Translations under genes and position numbers: made by a program
From: Arcicella sp034931005
GTDB lineage: Bacteria; Bacteroidota; Bacteroidia; Cytophagales; Spirosomataceae
Length of the DNA: 64,000 bases
Assembly (NCBI RefSeq): GCF_034931005.1
Contig: NZ_JAYGIN010000018.1
Span: forward strand, 1-64,000
Reading direction: 5' to 3'
Part shown: positions 44,793 through 53,617 of the stretch, piece by piece
Layout of the letters: the number at the start of each line of letters is the position of its first letter
Position numbering within the stretch: the stretch's first letter is position 1
The notes under the pieces: model-generated
What the model saw: the letters and a program-made list of their open reading frames with translations, nothing else
Database searches by the model: none
What the model was told of the DNA's origin: nothing

Positions 44793-46340
44793 ATGAATCA
44801 CAATACTTTACACGTCATAGACTATGGCATTATATTATTTTTTTTAGGCTTAACCCTTTATTTAGGATTTCGTTTTGCGAATAAACAAAAGACGACTCAA
44901 ACCTATTTTTTAGCCAAAGGTAAAGTGCCTTCATGGGCAATTGGAATGTCATTATTGGCAACGCTCATCAGCAGTGTTACTTTTTTAGGTTATCCAGGTG
45001 AAGGATATTCTTCCAACTGGATTTTGTTGGTTCAAGGCTTAATGGTTCCTGTGGTTTTGCTATTCACGATATGGTTTATTGTACCCATTTTTCGCAAAGT
45101 AATTGGACTCAGTACCTACGAATATTTTGAGAAACGCTTCGGTAGTTTTGCCCGATATTACAGTTCATCATCGTTCATTTTACGCCAATTTTCTTCTATC
45201 GGCACGGTACTTTTTTTGATGGCAGTGGCTCTGAGCAATCTAACGGGTGGAAATCCCGCTTTGATTATGTTTGTAATTGGCGGCATTATCATTTTGGTAA
45301 ACCTAAAAGGTGGAATTGAAGCGGTAATTTGGTTAGATGTTTTTCAAGGATTCATGCTTTTAGTAAGCGGTGTCGTGTGTTTAGGTTTATTAATTTACGG
45401 CATAAAAGGTGGTTTTTCCGAAGCTTGGGTAGTCGCTTCTGCTAATAATCATACGGGTTTTGGACCTTACGAAATAGATTTTTCTAAACTAACGTTTGTT
45501 GTAATGGCAATTAATGGCGGTTTTTATGCCATTCAAAAATACGGAACTGACCAAACGGTGGTGCAACGATATTTAACTGCCGATACCGATAAATCTGCCA
45601 TTCGTGCGTCGCTGATGGGTATTTTTCTGACTGTTCCCGTTTGGACGATGTTTATGTTTATTGGTACATTACTTTTTGTTTTTTACAAACAAAACCCTTT
45701 ACCAACCACTGTTCATGCCGATGCCGTTTTTCCCTATTTTATGATGACACAATTACCCACAGGCATCGTTGGATTTATCCTTTCAGCGTTAATTTCAGCG
45801 GCAATTTGTAGCCTCAGTGCCGATTTGAACGCCTTAGCAGCCGTTGGCGTAGAGGATTATTACAAGAAAATGCAACCCAATAAATCGGATGCGGAATATT
45901 TGAAAATGAGTAAATTAATCGTGGTATTTTCTGGTTTTCTGTCCTTATTGATTGGTTTTTTCTATTTGCAAGCTGGAAGTGAAGGCGTTTTAGGAATTGT
46001 TTTCACGATGTATGCTATTTTTTCGGGGGGAATTGTGGGGATTTTTTTATTAGGATTATTCAGCGACCGAGCCAACACGCAAGGCGTTAATATCGGGATT
46101 GCGGTGTGTATTTTATTCACGGCTTATGCGTTTTTGACATCTACGCAAATTGGTTTGGGTAACGACAAACATTTATTGTTGGATTTAGGCAAATTTAATT
46201 TTCCACATCATAAACTCATGTTGGGGGTGTACAGTCATATTGTGGTAATGGTGGTTGGATATTTTGCCAGTTTATTCTTCCCAAAACCCAAAATTGACCA
46301 AAATTTATTGTTTAGTAATTGGTGGAAAGAGAGGAAATAG
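44793..46340 (+). CDS. Sodium:solute symporter (SSS family)
   Basis: This 515-aa inner-membrane protein has about 13 transmembrane segments. SSS signatures include the N-terminal YGIILFFLGLTLYLGFRFA, FLAKGKVPSWAIGMSLLATL, the sodium-binding region SSVTFLGYPGEGY, the central YGTDQTVVQRYLTA, and LISAAICSLSADLNALA in TM8-9. Family members import sugars, sugar acids or related solutes with Na+. It starts 24 bp after the DUF1537 kinase, so it probably imports the acid sugar processed by the Fe-ADH, aldolase, PdxA2 and kinase block, or a released monosaccharide. A single arm of the stop-anchored palindrome begins on the last base of its TAG stop. Confidence 0.92.
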   Translation: MNHNTLHVIDYGIILFFLGLTLYLGFRFANKQKTTQTYFLAKGKVPSWAIGMSLLATLISSVTFLGYPGEGYSSNWILLVQGLMVPVVLLFTIWFIVPIFRKVIGLSTYEYFEKRFGSFARYYSSSSFILRQFSSIGTVLFLMAVALSNLTGGNPALIMFVIGGIIILVNLKGGIEAVIWLDVFQGFMLLVSGVVCLGLLIYGIKGGFSEAWVVASANNHTGFGPYEIDFSKLTFVVMAINGGFYAIQKYGTDQTVVQRYLTADTDKSAIRASLMGIFLTVPVWTMFMFIGTLLFVFYKQNPLPTTVHADAVFPYFMMTQLPTGIVGFILSALISAAICSLSADLNALAAVGVEDYYKKMQPNKSDAEYLKMSKLIVVFSGFLSLLIGFFYLQAGSEGVLGIVFTMYAIFSGGIVGIFLLGLFSDRANTQGVNIGIAVCILFTAYAFLTSTQIGLGNDKHLLLDLGKFNFPHHKLMLGVYSHIVVMVVGYFASLFFPKPKIDQNLLFSNWWKERK

Positions 46341-46361
46341 TAACACAGATTTTAATCTGTA
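46340..46361. repeat. Stop-anchored palindrome, single arm
   Basis: This is one 22-base arm of the GTAACACAGA..TCTGTA family (core ACAGATTTTAATCTGT). It starts on the final base of the symporter's TAG stop and ends 16 bases before the esterase ATG. No second arm is present. Confidence 0.8.
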
Positions 46362-46377
46362 ATTCCATAAAATAATC

Positions 46378-47733
46378 ATGAAAAAAATAATCATTCTTTA
46401 CTGTATTTTACTGAGTTTTGCTTCGCTCGCTCAAACATCAGATGACGCTTTCAGAAGACCGTTGAAAGACGTAATTTCTGACATAGAAACTCGTTTTCAA
46501 GTAAAAATTCGCTATCCCGAAATCTTGGTAAAAGACAAATTTATCACGTATGCTAATTGGCGTTTTAGACCCGATTTGGAGAAAACAATGACTAATATTT
46601 TTGCTTCTCAGGACATTACTTTTACCAAAGAAGCTGACCGAAAATATAAACTCCAAGCCTATCAATATCACCTAAAAACGCCCGAAGAAGGTAAGTTACA
46701 ATTAGAATATTTAGCTACACTTTATCAGGATACAGCTACTTGGAATCCTCGAAAAAAGGCTCTTAAAAGTTGTATGTTGAGTGCATTAGGGTTATTTCCT
46801 TTACCCGAAAGACCTAAATCTGAACCTATTATTACCAACAAACGCACCTTTGACGGCTATACCATTGAAAACATAGCGATTGAAACAATGCCTGGAATTT
46901 ACGCTTGTGGTTCATTGTATAAACCATTGAATATTAAAGGATTAATGCCAATTATGCTAAATCCAGATGGGCATTTTGGCGACGGAAGGTATCGAGCAGA
47001 TTGTCAATTGCGTTGTGCCATGCAAGCAAAAATGGGAGTAATGGCATTTAGTTATGATTTATTTGCGTGGGGAGAATCAGCTTTGCAATTTAAACCCGAA
47101 GAACACCGTACAAGTTTTGCTCAAAAGATTCAAATACTTAATGGAATCCGTATTTTAGACTGGTTACTTTCTCAAAAAAATGCTGACCCAAAACGAGTTG
47201 GAATTACAGGTGGTTCGGGCGGTGGAAGTCAGACGATGTTGATGGCTGCCATTGACGACCGTATAAAGTTGTCCGTTCCCGTAGTCATGTTTTCGTCCTA
47301 TCACAGTGGCGGTTGTCCTTGCGAAAGTGGGAAAGGTGTACACCTCTGTGGTGAAGGTACAAACAACGTAGAAATTGCGGCAATGACAGCTCCAAATCCA
47401 CAATTAATTTTATCAGATGGGCAAGATTGGACACAGCACGTACCCGAAACAGAATTTCCATTTTTGCAAAATATTTACGGATTTTACAGGCAATCATCAC
47501 AGGTTGAAAATGTTCATTTTGCCAAAGAAGGACACGATTATGGTATTAGTAAAAGGTTGGCTTTGTATCCGTTTTTGGCAAAACATTTCAATTTAGATTT
47601 GAAAAAAGTACAAGATAAAATGGGCAAAATTGACGAATCAACTTGTACGATTGAGAAATTTTCAGCGATGTATGTTTTTGGTGAAAAAGGAGAAAATTTA
47701 CCTGTTAATGTTGTCAAAGTAATTCCGAATTGA
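46378..47733 (+). CDS. Secreted alpha/beta-hydrolase (esterase) with STN-like N-terminal domain
   Basis: This 451-aa secreted protein has a signal peptide ending ASLAQ. Residues about 22-95 (FRRPLKDVISDIETRFQVKI, then FRPDLEKTMTNIFASQDITF) resemble the STN domain used in TonB transporters and FecR partners, an unusual fusion. Residues about 130-420 are an acetylxylan-esterase-like alpha/beta-hydrolase with nucleophile elbow GITGGSGGGSQT, an upstream NPDGHFGDGRY, and the putative acid/histidine in LSDGQDWTQHVPET and KEGHDYGISKR. RG-II carries acetyl and methyl esters, so a pectin or side-chain deacetylase role fits, by inference. The stop is 2 bases before another palindrome. Confidence 0.8.
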   Translation: MKKIIILYCILLSFASLAQTSDDAFRRPLKDVISDIETRFQVKIRYPEILVKDKFITYANWRFRPDLEKTMTNIFASQDITFTKEADRKYKLQAYQYHLKTPEEGKLQLEYLATLYQDTATWNPRKKALKSCMLSALGLFPLPERPKSEPIITNKRTFDGYTIENIAIETMPGIYACGSLYKPLNIKGLMPIMLNPDGHFGDGRYRADCQLRCAMQAKMGVMAFSYDLFAWGESALQFKPEEHRTSFAQKIQILNGIRILDWLLSQKNADPKRVGITGGSGGGSQTMLMAAIDDRIKLSVPVVMFSSYHSGGCPCESGKGVHLCGEGTNNVEIAAMTAPNPQLILSDGQDWTQHVPETEFPFLQNIYGFYRQSSQVENVHFAKEGHDYGISKRLALYPFLAKHFNLDLKKVQDKMGKIDESTCTIEKFSAMYVFGEKGENLPVNVVKVIPN

Positions 47734-47735
47734 AA

Positions 47736-47788
47736 GTAGCACAGACTTCAGTCTGTAAATTTTACGAACAGACTGAAGTCTGTGTTAC
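47736..47788. repeat. Stop-anchored palindrome, copy 3
   Basis: A left arm (47736-47757, GTAGCACAGACTTCAGTCTG core) and right arm (47767-47788, ACAGACTGAAGTCTGTGTTA) are separated by 9 bases. The repeat starts two bases after the esterase TGA and ends 10 bases before the next ATG. Confidence 0.9.
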
Positions 47789-47798
47789 TCAAGAACCT

Positions 47799-48656
47799 AT
47801 GAAAAAGATACTTGTATTTCTTTGCTTGATTATTTCTTTTGGAGATTTATACGCTCAAAATAATCAACGTTACAAAATTGCGGTCATAGATTTAATGTTG
47901 CTAAAACGACAAAAATTAGGAGCAATTGCACTTGCCAAACAAATTGGGGCAGATGGTTTAGAACTCGATATGGGCGGATTAGGCAAAAGACCAACTTTTG
48001 ACAATCAATTAGCCGTCGATTCTATCCGAAAACAATTTATTGACAAAGCCAAAGAACAAAATATCGAATTTTGTTCCTTAGCCATGACAGGCTATTATGC
48101 CCAGTCTTTTTGTGGAAGAGATGAATATTTAAAATCAATTGAAGATTGTATAAAAACGATGCAATTGATGAATGTAAAAGTAGCGTTTTTGCCTTTGGGT
48201 GTTCAGTGCGACATCAAAAAAAATCCTGCCGTGCGTGATTCTGTGATTAGTCGTTTAAAAATGGCGGGAAAATTAGCAGAAAAAGCAGGCATAATTATCG
48301 GTATCGAAACGTCTTTGAGTGCCAAAGAAGAGATTCAATTATTGAAAGAAATCAACTCTTCGGCTATCAAGATATATTTCAATTTCTCCACGCCTTTAAA
48401 AGAAGGAAGAGATTTATACCAAGAAATTAAGATACTCGGCAAAGACCGTATTTGCATGATGCACTGCACCAATAAAGATGGTGTTTGGCTCGAAAACGAC
48501 CCAGAAATCGACCTCAAAAAAGTAAAAAAGACCTTGGACAAAATGAAATGGAGTGGTTGGTTGGTGATAGAACGGTCAAGAGATGCCACAAAACCACGAG
48601 ACGTAAAAGGGAATTACGGAGCCAATACGGCGTATTTGAAAAGTATTTTTCAGTAG
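47799..48656 (+). CDS. Secreted xylose-isomerase-like TIM-barrel protein
   Basis: ATG 47799 gives a signal peptide (MKKILVFLCLIISFGDLYAQ). The longer frame from 47730 translates the palindrome and is rejected. The product is 285 aa. AP_endonuc_2/sugar-phosphate isomerase-epimerase features are IGADGLELDMGGLGKRP, IEFCSLAMTGYYAQSF, MNVKVAFLPLGVQC, AGIIIGIETSLSAKEEI, ICMMHCTNKDGVWL and GWLVIERSRD, with Glu/His positions for a divalent metal. The family usually works in the cytosol as isomerases, epimerases or decarboxylases, so an exported member is odd. It may act on free sugars in the periplasm or as an endo-acting lyase/hydrolase. The function is open. Confidence 0.8.
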   Translation: MKKILVFLCLIISFGDLYAQNNQRYKIAVIDLMLLKRQKLGAIALAKQIGADGLELDMGGLGKRPTFDNQLAVDSIRKQFIDKAKEQNIEFCSLAMTGYYAQSFCGRDEYLKSIEDCIKTMQLMNVKVAFLPLGVQCDIKKNPAVRDSVISRLKMAGKLAEKAGIIIGIETSLSAKEEIQLLKEINSSAIKIYFNFSTPLKEGRDLYQEIKILGKDRICMMHCTNKDGVWLENDPEIDLKKVKKTLDKMKWSGWLVIERSRDATKPRDVKGNYGANTAYLKSIFQ

Positions 48657-48752
48657 AAAAAACCTCACCCCCAACCCCTCTCCGCAAGAGAGGGGAGATT
48701 ACTCCGAGGGAAAAGCCCCCTCTTTTTTGGAGAGGGGGTTGGGGGTGAGGTT
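48657..48752. repeat. CCTCACCCCC inverted repeat, copy B
   Basis: The left arm is AAAACCTCACCCCCAACCCC and the right arm GGTTGGGGGTGAGGTTTA, with internal CTCTCC..GGAGAG pairs. It begins immediately after the TIM-barrel gene stop (48656). Confidence 0.9.
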
Positions 48753-48807
48753 TAAATCCCCATATTAGTTTCTAATCTCAAACAAGATGATTCAATCCTG
48801 TCTCCAA

Positions 48808-51576
48808 ATGAACAAATCATTAAAAATAATATTCTTTTGTTTGATTTTTACGCCATTAATCGCTCAGAAATCAACCAAAAATTTGCCCAAAATTACCATT
48901 TATACGAATGGAAAATCAAGTGTGCGTCAAGCCTTTGGGATTGACAAACTGACTGAATCTTTACGCTCAGTTGGCTATCAAGTAAACACCGATAAAAGCG
49001 AAAATTTCCAAGTCAAAAATGAAGCTATTTTTATTGGAAAATCAAGTGATTCTTGGGTAGAAAACCTTTCAAAAAAACATCTTTTGGATAAAGTTTCGTT
49101 GGATAAAAAAGAAAGTTATTCGATTCAAAAACAACGTAAAAAACCGTGTCTAATTACTGGAAAAGATGATTCTGGAATATTATATGCCTGCATGGATTTG
49201 GCGAATCGAATCAAAGAAAACGGAAAAATGCCTTCACAAATTACCGTGACAGAAATCCCTGAAATGGTGTTGCGTGGCACTTGCGTTGGGTTACAAAAAC
49301 CAGCCCTTTTACCCAATCGTGAGGTGTACGAATATCCCTATACGCCTGAGTCTTTTCCTTGGTTTTACAATAAAAAATTATGGACAAAATACTTAGATAT
49401 GATGGTCGAAAATCGGTACAATTCGCTCTATCTTTGGAATGGACATCCCTTTGCTTCCTTAGTGAAATTAAAAGATTATCCGTATGCGGTTGAAGTGGAT
49501 GATGAAACCTTCAAAAAGAACGAAGAAATGTATCGTTTTTTAACCGAAGAAGCCGATAAACGAGGTATTTGGGTGATTCAAATGTTCTACAATATTATCG
49601 TGTCAAAACCATTTGCCGAACATCATAATATTAAAACCCAAGACCGAAACCGTCCGATAACTCCCCTAATTTCAGATTATACTCGTAAATCAATTACCGC
49701 TTTTGTCGAGAAATATCCTAACGTTGGTTTATTAATTACGCTCGGTGAGGCGATGGAAGGAGCGGGGCAAGATGATGTAGATTGGTTTACAAAAACGATT
49801 ATTCCAGGAGTTCAAGATGGTTTGAAAGCCATCGGTAGCACCACCGAACCGCCTATTGTGTTGAGGGCTCACGACTCCGACGCTCCCCGAGTGATGAAGG
49901 ATGCCTTGCCTTTGTACAAAAATCTTTATACGATGGCAAAATACAATGGAGAAGCCATAACTACTTATACACCAAGGGGTTCGTGGGCAGAATTGCACCG
50001 AAAATTAAGTAGAATTGGAACGGTTCACGTTGAAAATGTGCATCTTTTATCTAATTTAGAACCCTTCCGATATAGTTCTCCCGACTTTATTCAAAAGTCT
50101 GTGCAAGCGATGCACAACATTTATGAAGCCAACGCATTGCATCTTTATCCACAGGCTTCGTATTGGGATTGGCCTTATACAGCCGACAAAACGCCCCAAC
50201 GAATTTTGCAACTTGACCGTGATGAAATGTGGTACAAAACGTGGGCGAGATATGCGTGGAAGGCAAATCGTGAACGAAAGGGAGAGGAAATTTATTGGCA
50301 AGAACACATCGGTAAAAAATTCGGTTTAACCTCAAATCAAGCCAAAGCAGTCTTGCAAGCATACCAAGAAACGGGCGAAATTGCCCCAAAACTACTTCGT
50401 AGATACGGCATTACGGACGGCAACCGACAAACGCTAACCTTGGGAATGTTGATGACGCAATTAATTAACCCAAATCGGTACGGGCTTTTGAATTTATTGT
50501 ATGATTCAGAAGCACCCGAAGGCGAGAAAATTATTGATTATGCCGAGAAGGAGTGGAAAGGTGAAAAACACCTTGGCGAAACACCCGTACAAATTGCCAA
50601 TGAGGTCGTTACGCACGCTCAGAAGGCATTTGAGGCAATAAATTCAGTTTCAAATCAGGTAAATAATAACAACGAGGAGTTCAAAAGATTGCAAAATGAT
50701 GTGCATTGTTACCGTGCCATGGCAAATTTTTATGCAGAAAAAGCAATGGCTTCGTTGGATGTTTTGCGGTATAAATACAGCAACGATATTCGTGATTTGG
50801 ACAAGGCTTTACCCCATTTAGAGCAAAGTGTGCAGCATTATACCACCTTGACAAATCTTACAAAAGACACTTATTTGTATGCCAATAGTATGCAAACCAA
50901 GCAACGCAAAATACCAATGCGTGGCGTGGATGCGACTTTTATTCATTGGCAAGAAATGTTGCCCGTTTTCCAAAAAGAATTAGATAGATTTCGTTTTTCG
51001 ATTGATTCTTTAAAACATACTAATGTGACAAAAAAAGCAGAAATTCAATATTTAAAACCTGCCGAAATCACCCTTTTATCGACCATTGAAGGAGAATATC
51101 CATTAGAAAAAGGGCAAGTTTTATTTTCAGATACTACGCTTACAATCAGTGAAATAGCACCAGAATTAAAGTTATTGAAAGGTATTCGTTTGGCAAAAAA
51201 CAAACAGCAATCAGAAGGTACAAGTATTACTTTTTCGACAAAATTGCCTGTGAAAGTTTTGGTCGGATATTTCAATGAAACGTTGCCCATGTATAGCACA
51301 AAAAAGAATCCATTTTTGCAAAAACCACAGCTTGAAATTGATGCAAGTGCCAATAATTTTGGACAAACTGAAGCAAAAATTTCCAATGCTCTTTTAGCGG
51401 ATAATTGGGGGGCGGTCAATGTTCATACTTATACGTTTGAAGCAGGAAAAAATACGCTGACTTTGGCAAAAGGGGTAGCCTTAATTTTGGGTTTTGTGGA
51501 AGGAAAACAGGATTTAAAAGTATTTGACGCAGGTTTGGCAGGGAATAAAAAAAATATTGATTGGTTGTTTGAGTAA
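48808..51576 (+). CDS. Secreted alpha-glucuronidase-N/TIM-barrel glycosidase-like protein
   Basis: ATG 48808 begins a signal peptide (ending TPLIAQ); an ATG at 48787 adds seven residues. The product is about 922 aa. Residues about 25-150 resemble the N-terminal domain of GH67/GH115/GH20-type enzymes (FGIDKLTESLRSVGYQV, ITGKDDSGILYACMDLA). A TIM-barrel follows: YLDMMVENRYNSLYLWNGHPF, GIWVIQMFYNIIVSKPFAEH, VGLLITLGEAMEGAGQDD with a conserved acidic pair, and NIYEANALHLYPQASYWDWPY. The C-terminal half is helical, then beta (about 700-920). A glucuronidase acting on RG-II or glucuronoxylan residues is a guess. I cannot place it in a named CAZy family with certainty. Confidence 0.65.
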   Translation: MNKSLKIIFFCLIFTPLIAQKSTKNLPKITIYTNGKSSVRQAFGIDKLTESLRSVGYQVNTDKSENFQVKNEAIFIGKSSDSWVENLSKKHLLDKVSLDKKESYSIQKQRKKPCLITGKDDSGILYACMDLANRIKENGKMPSQITVTEIPEMVLRGTCVGLQKPALLPNREVYEYPYTPESFPWFYNKKLWTKYLDMMVENRYNSLYLWNGHPFASLVKLKDYPYAVEVDDETFKKNEEMYRFLTEEADKRGIWVIQMFYNIIVSKPFAEHHNIKTQDRNRPITPLISDYTRKSITAFVEKYPNVGLLITLGEAMEGAGQDDVDWFTKTIIPGVQDGLKAIGSTTEPPIVLRAHDSDAPRVMKDALPLYKNLYTMAKYNGEAITTYTPRGSWAELHRKLSRIGTVHVENVHLLSNLEPFRYSSPDFIQKSVQAMHNIYEANALHLYPQASYWDWPYTADKTPQRILQLDRDEMWYKTWARYAWKANRERKGEEIYWQEHIGKKFGLTSNQAKAVLQAYQETGEIAPKLLRRYGITDGNRQTLTLGMLMTQLINPNRYGLLNLLYDSEAPEGEKIIDYAEKEWKGEKHLGETPVQIANEVVTHAQKAFEAINSVSNQVNNNNEEFKRLQNDVHCYRAMANFYAEKAMASLDVLRYKYSNDIRDLDKALPHLEQSVQHYTTLTNLTKDTYLYANSMQTKQRKIPMRGVDATFIHWQEMLPVFQKELDRFRFSIDSLKHTNVTKKAEIQYLKPAEITLLSTIEGEYPLEKGQVLFSDTTLTISEIAPELKLLKGIRLAKNKQQSEGTSITFSTKLPVKVLVGYFNETLPMYSTKKNPFLQKPQLEIDASANNFGQTEAKISNALLADNWGAVNVHTYTFEAGKNTLTLAKGVALILGFVEGKQDLKVFDAGLAGNKKNIDWLFE

Positions 51577-51661
51577 ATATCATCCTAAATATGATTAGAA
51601 AATGAGTTATTCTTAATAATAAGTATCCCATAAAAATTTTCGGACTTATATACTTATTAAT

Positions 51662-51760
51662 GCAAAACCTCACCCCCGACCTCTCTCCGATGGAGAGGGG
51701 AGAAAAAAGTGGAAGAATGCTCCCCTCTCCATCGGAGAGGGGCTGGGGGTGAGGTTTTTA
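51662..51760. repeat. CCTCACCCCC inverted repeat, copy C
   Basis: The left arm is AAAACCTCACCCCCGACCTC and the right arm GGCTGGGGGTGAGGTTTT. The internal pair CTCTCCGATGGAGAG is complementary to CTCTCCATCGGAGAG further on. This is the most complete palindromic copy. Confidence 0.9.
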
Positions 51761-51805
51761 GGACTTGCATTAATAAGTATACAGTTCCGAAAATTTTAAA
51801 AACAA

Positions 51806-51964
51806 TTAAGGTTGAGCTTCTCCGAAGCTGTATTGAACACACTGTAACTTGCTACAAATGTCGTACTTCTCCGAAGTAATATTAAGATTAATTACTTCGG
51901 AGAAGTATAACATTTGTAGTAAAAAATGAGAAATTCCAACGGCTTCGGAGAAGCTTAACCTTAA
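51806..51964. repeat. Nested palindromic element (CTTCTCCGAAG), copy 2
   Basis: Outer arms lie at 51806-51828 and 51942-51964 (GAGCTTCTCCGAAGC / GCTTCGGAGAAGCTTAA). Inner arms run from about 51852 and 51891, with GTACTTCTCCGAAGTAAT against ATTACTTCGGAGAAGTA. Architecture and length match copy 1 at 42303-42460, while the spacer sequences differ. The right outer arm has one change. Confidence 0.9.
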
Positions 51965-51987
51965 ATTTCACTAAATATTAGCTGAAA

Positions 51988-53547
51988 ATGAAAATTTTAA
52001 AAAAACGCAATTACATACTATTTTTAATTTGCTTTTTGCCATTCAATACAGTTTTTAGTCAGAAAAATACCGTTTTGAATAATGAGAAATTAGCAAAATA
52101 TGTACAACAATTCAACGCACTTGATAGCGAAGAAGCCGTTGTTAATTATGTTGCGAATAAAGAATCTCTTCATTGGTTATCCGAAAATATTCCGCTTTTT
52201 GAATGTCCCGATTCGACTATTCAAACGGTGTATTATTATCGTTGGTGGGCTTTGCGGAAGCATTTAAAACAAACTTCTGACGGGTTTATTTTTACCGAAT
52301 TTATCACTAATGTCAAACACGCAGGCAAGCATAATGCCATCAGCAGTGCTTTGGGGCATCATATTTATGAAACTCGTTGGCTACACAATCAACAATATGC
52401 CGACGATTATATTAACTTTTGGTTACACATCGACCCCAAACATTCGGTGCAACGTTTTCATGCTTTTAGTAGTTGGATTGATGATGCCGTTTACAACCGT
52501 TATTTGGTAAATTTGGATAAATCGTTCCTCGAAAAAAATCTTATTACCCTTTCTAACGACTACAAACTTTGGGAAACCGAAAGGCAATTATCCAACGGAA
52601 TGTTCTATCAATTTGATGTGAAAGATGCGATGGAAGAATCTATTTCGGGTGGACGAAAAGCAAAGAATATTCGCCCGACCATCAATAGTTATATGTACGG
52701 AAATGCCCTTGCTTTAACGAAAATGGCAGCGATTTTACACAACGATAGCTTACAAAATAAGTATAGACAAAAGGCGGATTTCTTGAAAAAAGCAGTCTTA
52801 GATTCACTTTGGGATGAGAACAATTCTTTCTTTAAAGTTAGATTAGAAAAAGAATCTAAATTGTGTGATGCTCGGGAAGAATTAGGTTTTATTCCTTGGT
52901 ATTTTAATTTGCCCAACGACCAAAAGAACTATGCAAATCAATGGAGTCAGCTATTGGATACCACTGGTTTTAAGGCAAAATGGGGCATTACAACCGCTGA
53001 ACGTCGTCATTCATTATTTAGAACGCATGGTTCTGGTCATGGTTGCGAGTGGGACGGAGCCGTTTGGCCTTTTGCTACTACGCAGACCATAAAAGGTTTA
53101 TCAAATTTATTGACCAATTATAAGCATCACGGACGAATTACGAAACAGGTTTTTTATGATGAATTGCAAAAATATGCCAACTCGCATCAAATGAATGGAA
53201 AATTGTATTTGGGTGAATATCAGGATGAAAAGAATGGCGAATGGCTAAAAGGGGACAATCCGAGGAGTAAATTTTACAACCATTCGAGTTTTGCGGATTT
53301 GGTAATTAATGATTTAGTCGGCTTTAAACCTCGTGAAGATAATATCGTAGAAATTAACCCAATTATTACCGCCCAACAATGGGATTGGTTTTGTTTAGAC
53401 AAGGTACAATATCACGGAAAAAATTTCACAATTCTGTGGGATAAAACAGGTGAAAAATATAGAAAAGGAAAGGGTTTTCGAGTATTTATTGAGGGAATCG
53501 AAATTAATCACACTCGAAAATTGAAGAAGATTTTAGTGAAGATTTAG
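51988..53547 (+). CDS. Secreted six-hairpin (MGH1/GH63-like) glycosidase
   Basis: This 519-aa protein has a signal peptide (ending TVFSQ) and an (alpha/alpha)6 barrel. It shows TVYYYRWWALRKHLKQTSDGF, SALGHHIYETRWLHNQ, FSSWIDDAVYNRYL, GMFYQFDVKDAMEESISGGR, RPTINSYMYGNALALTKMA, HGCEWDGAVWPFATTQT and a tail KGDNPRSKFYNHSSFADLVI. These motifs are those of mannosylglycerate-hydrolase/GH63-like inverting enzymes, with acids in SWIDD and CEWDG as candidate catalytic residues. RG-II beta-L-arabinofuranosidase (GH142) has a related fold, but identity with it is not established. Last gene of the plus-strand run, convergent with GH78. Confidence 0.7.
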   Translation: MKILKKRNYILFLICFLPFNTVFSQKNTVLNNEKLAKYVQQFNALDSEEAVVNYVANKESLHWLSENIPLFECPDSTIQTVYYYRWWALRKHLKQTSDGFIFTEFITNVKHAGKHNAISSALGHHIYETRWLHNQQYADDYINFWLHIDPKHSVQRFHAFSSWIDDAVYNRYLVNLDKSFLEKNLITLSNDYKLWETERQLSNGMFYQFDVKDAMEESISGGRKAKNIRPTINSYMYGNALALTKMAAILHNDSLQNKYRQKADFLKKAVLDSLWDENNSFFKVRLEKESKLCDAREELGFIPWYFNLPNDQKNYANQWSQLLDTTGFKAKWGITTAERRHSLFRTHGSGHGCEWDGAVWPFATTQTIKGLSNLLTNYKHHGRITKQVFYDELQKYANSHQMNGKLYLGEYQDEKNGEWLKGDNPRSKFYNHSSFADLVINDLVGFKPREDNIVEINPIITAQQWDWFCLDKVQYHGKNFTILWDKTGEKYRKGKGFRVFIEGIEINHTRKLKKILVKI

Positions 53548-53617
53548 GTTATTGAGGAATTGGTTATTAGAAAATGGGTAGATTGATTTTCTAATAACCA
53601 ACTAATTTTATTAAATG

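Larger units (their letters stand above)
51577..51987. other. Gene-free gap holding two palindromic elements
   Basis: These 411 bases contain copy C of the CCTCACCCCC repeat (51662-51760) and copy 2 of the nested CTTCTCCGAAG element (51806-51964), with AT-rich spacers. No gene is seen. Confidence 0.7.

Noticed and set aside
47730..47798. Upstream start of the TIM-barrel gene
   Set aside because: The added 23 residues translate the stop-anchored palindrome and would precede a perfect signal peptide.
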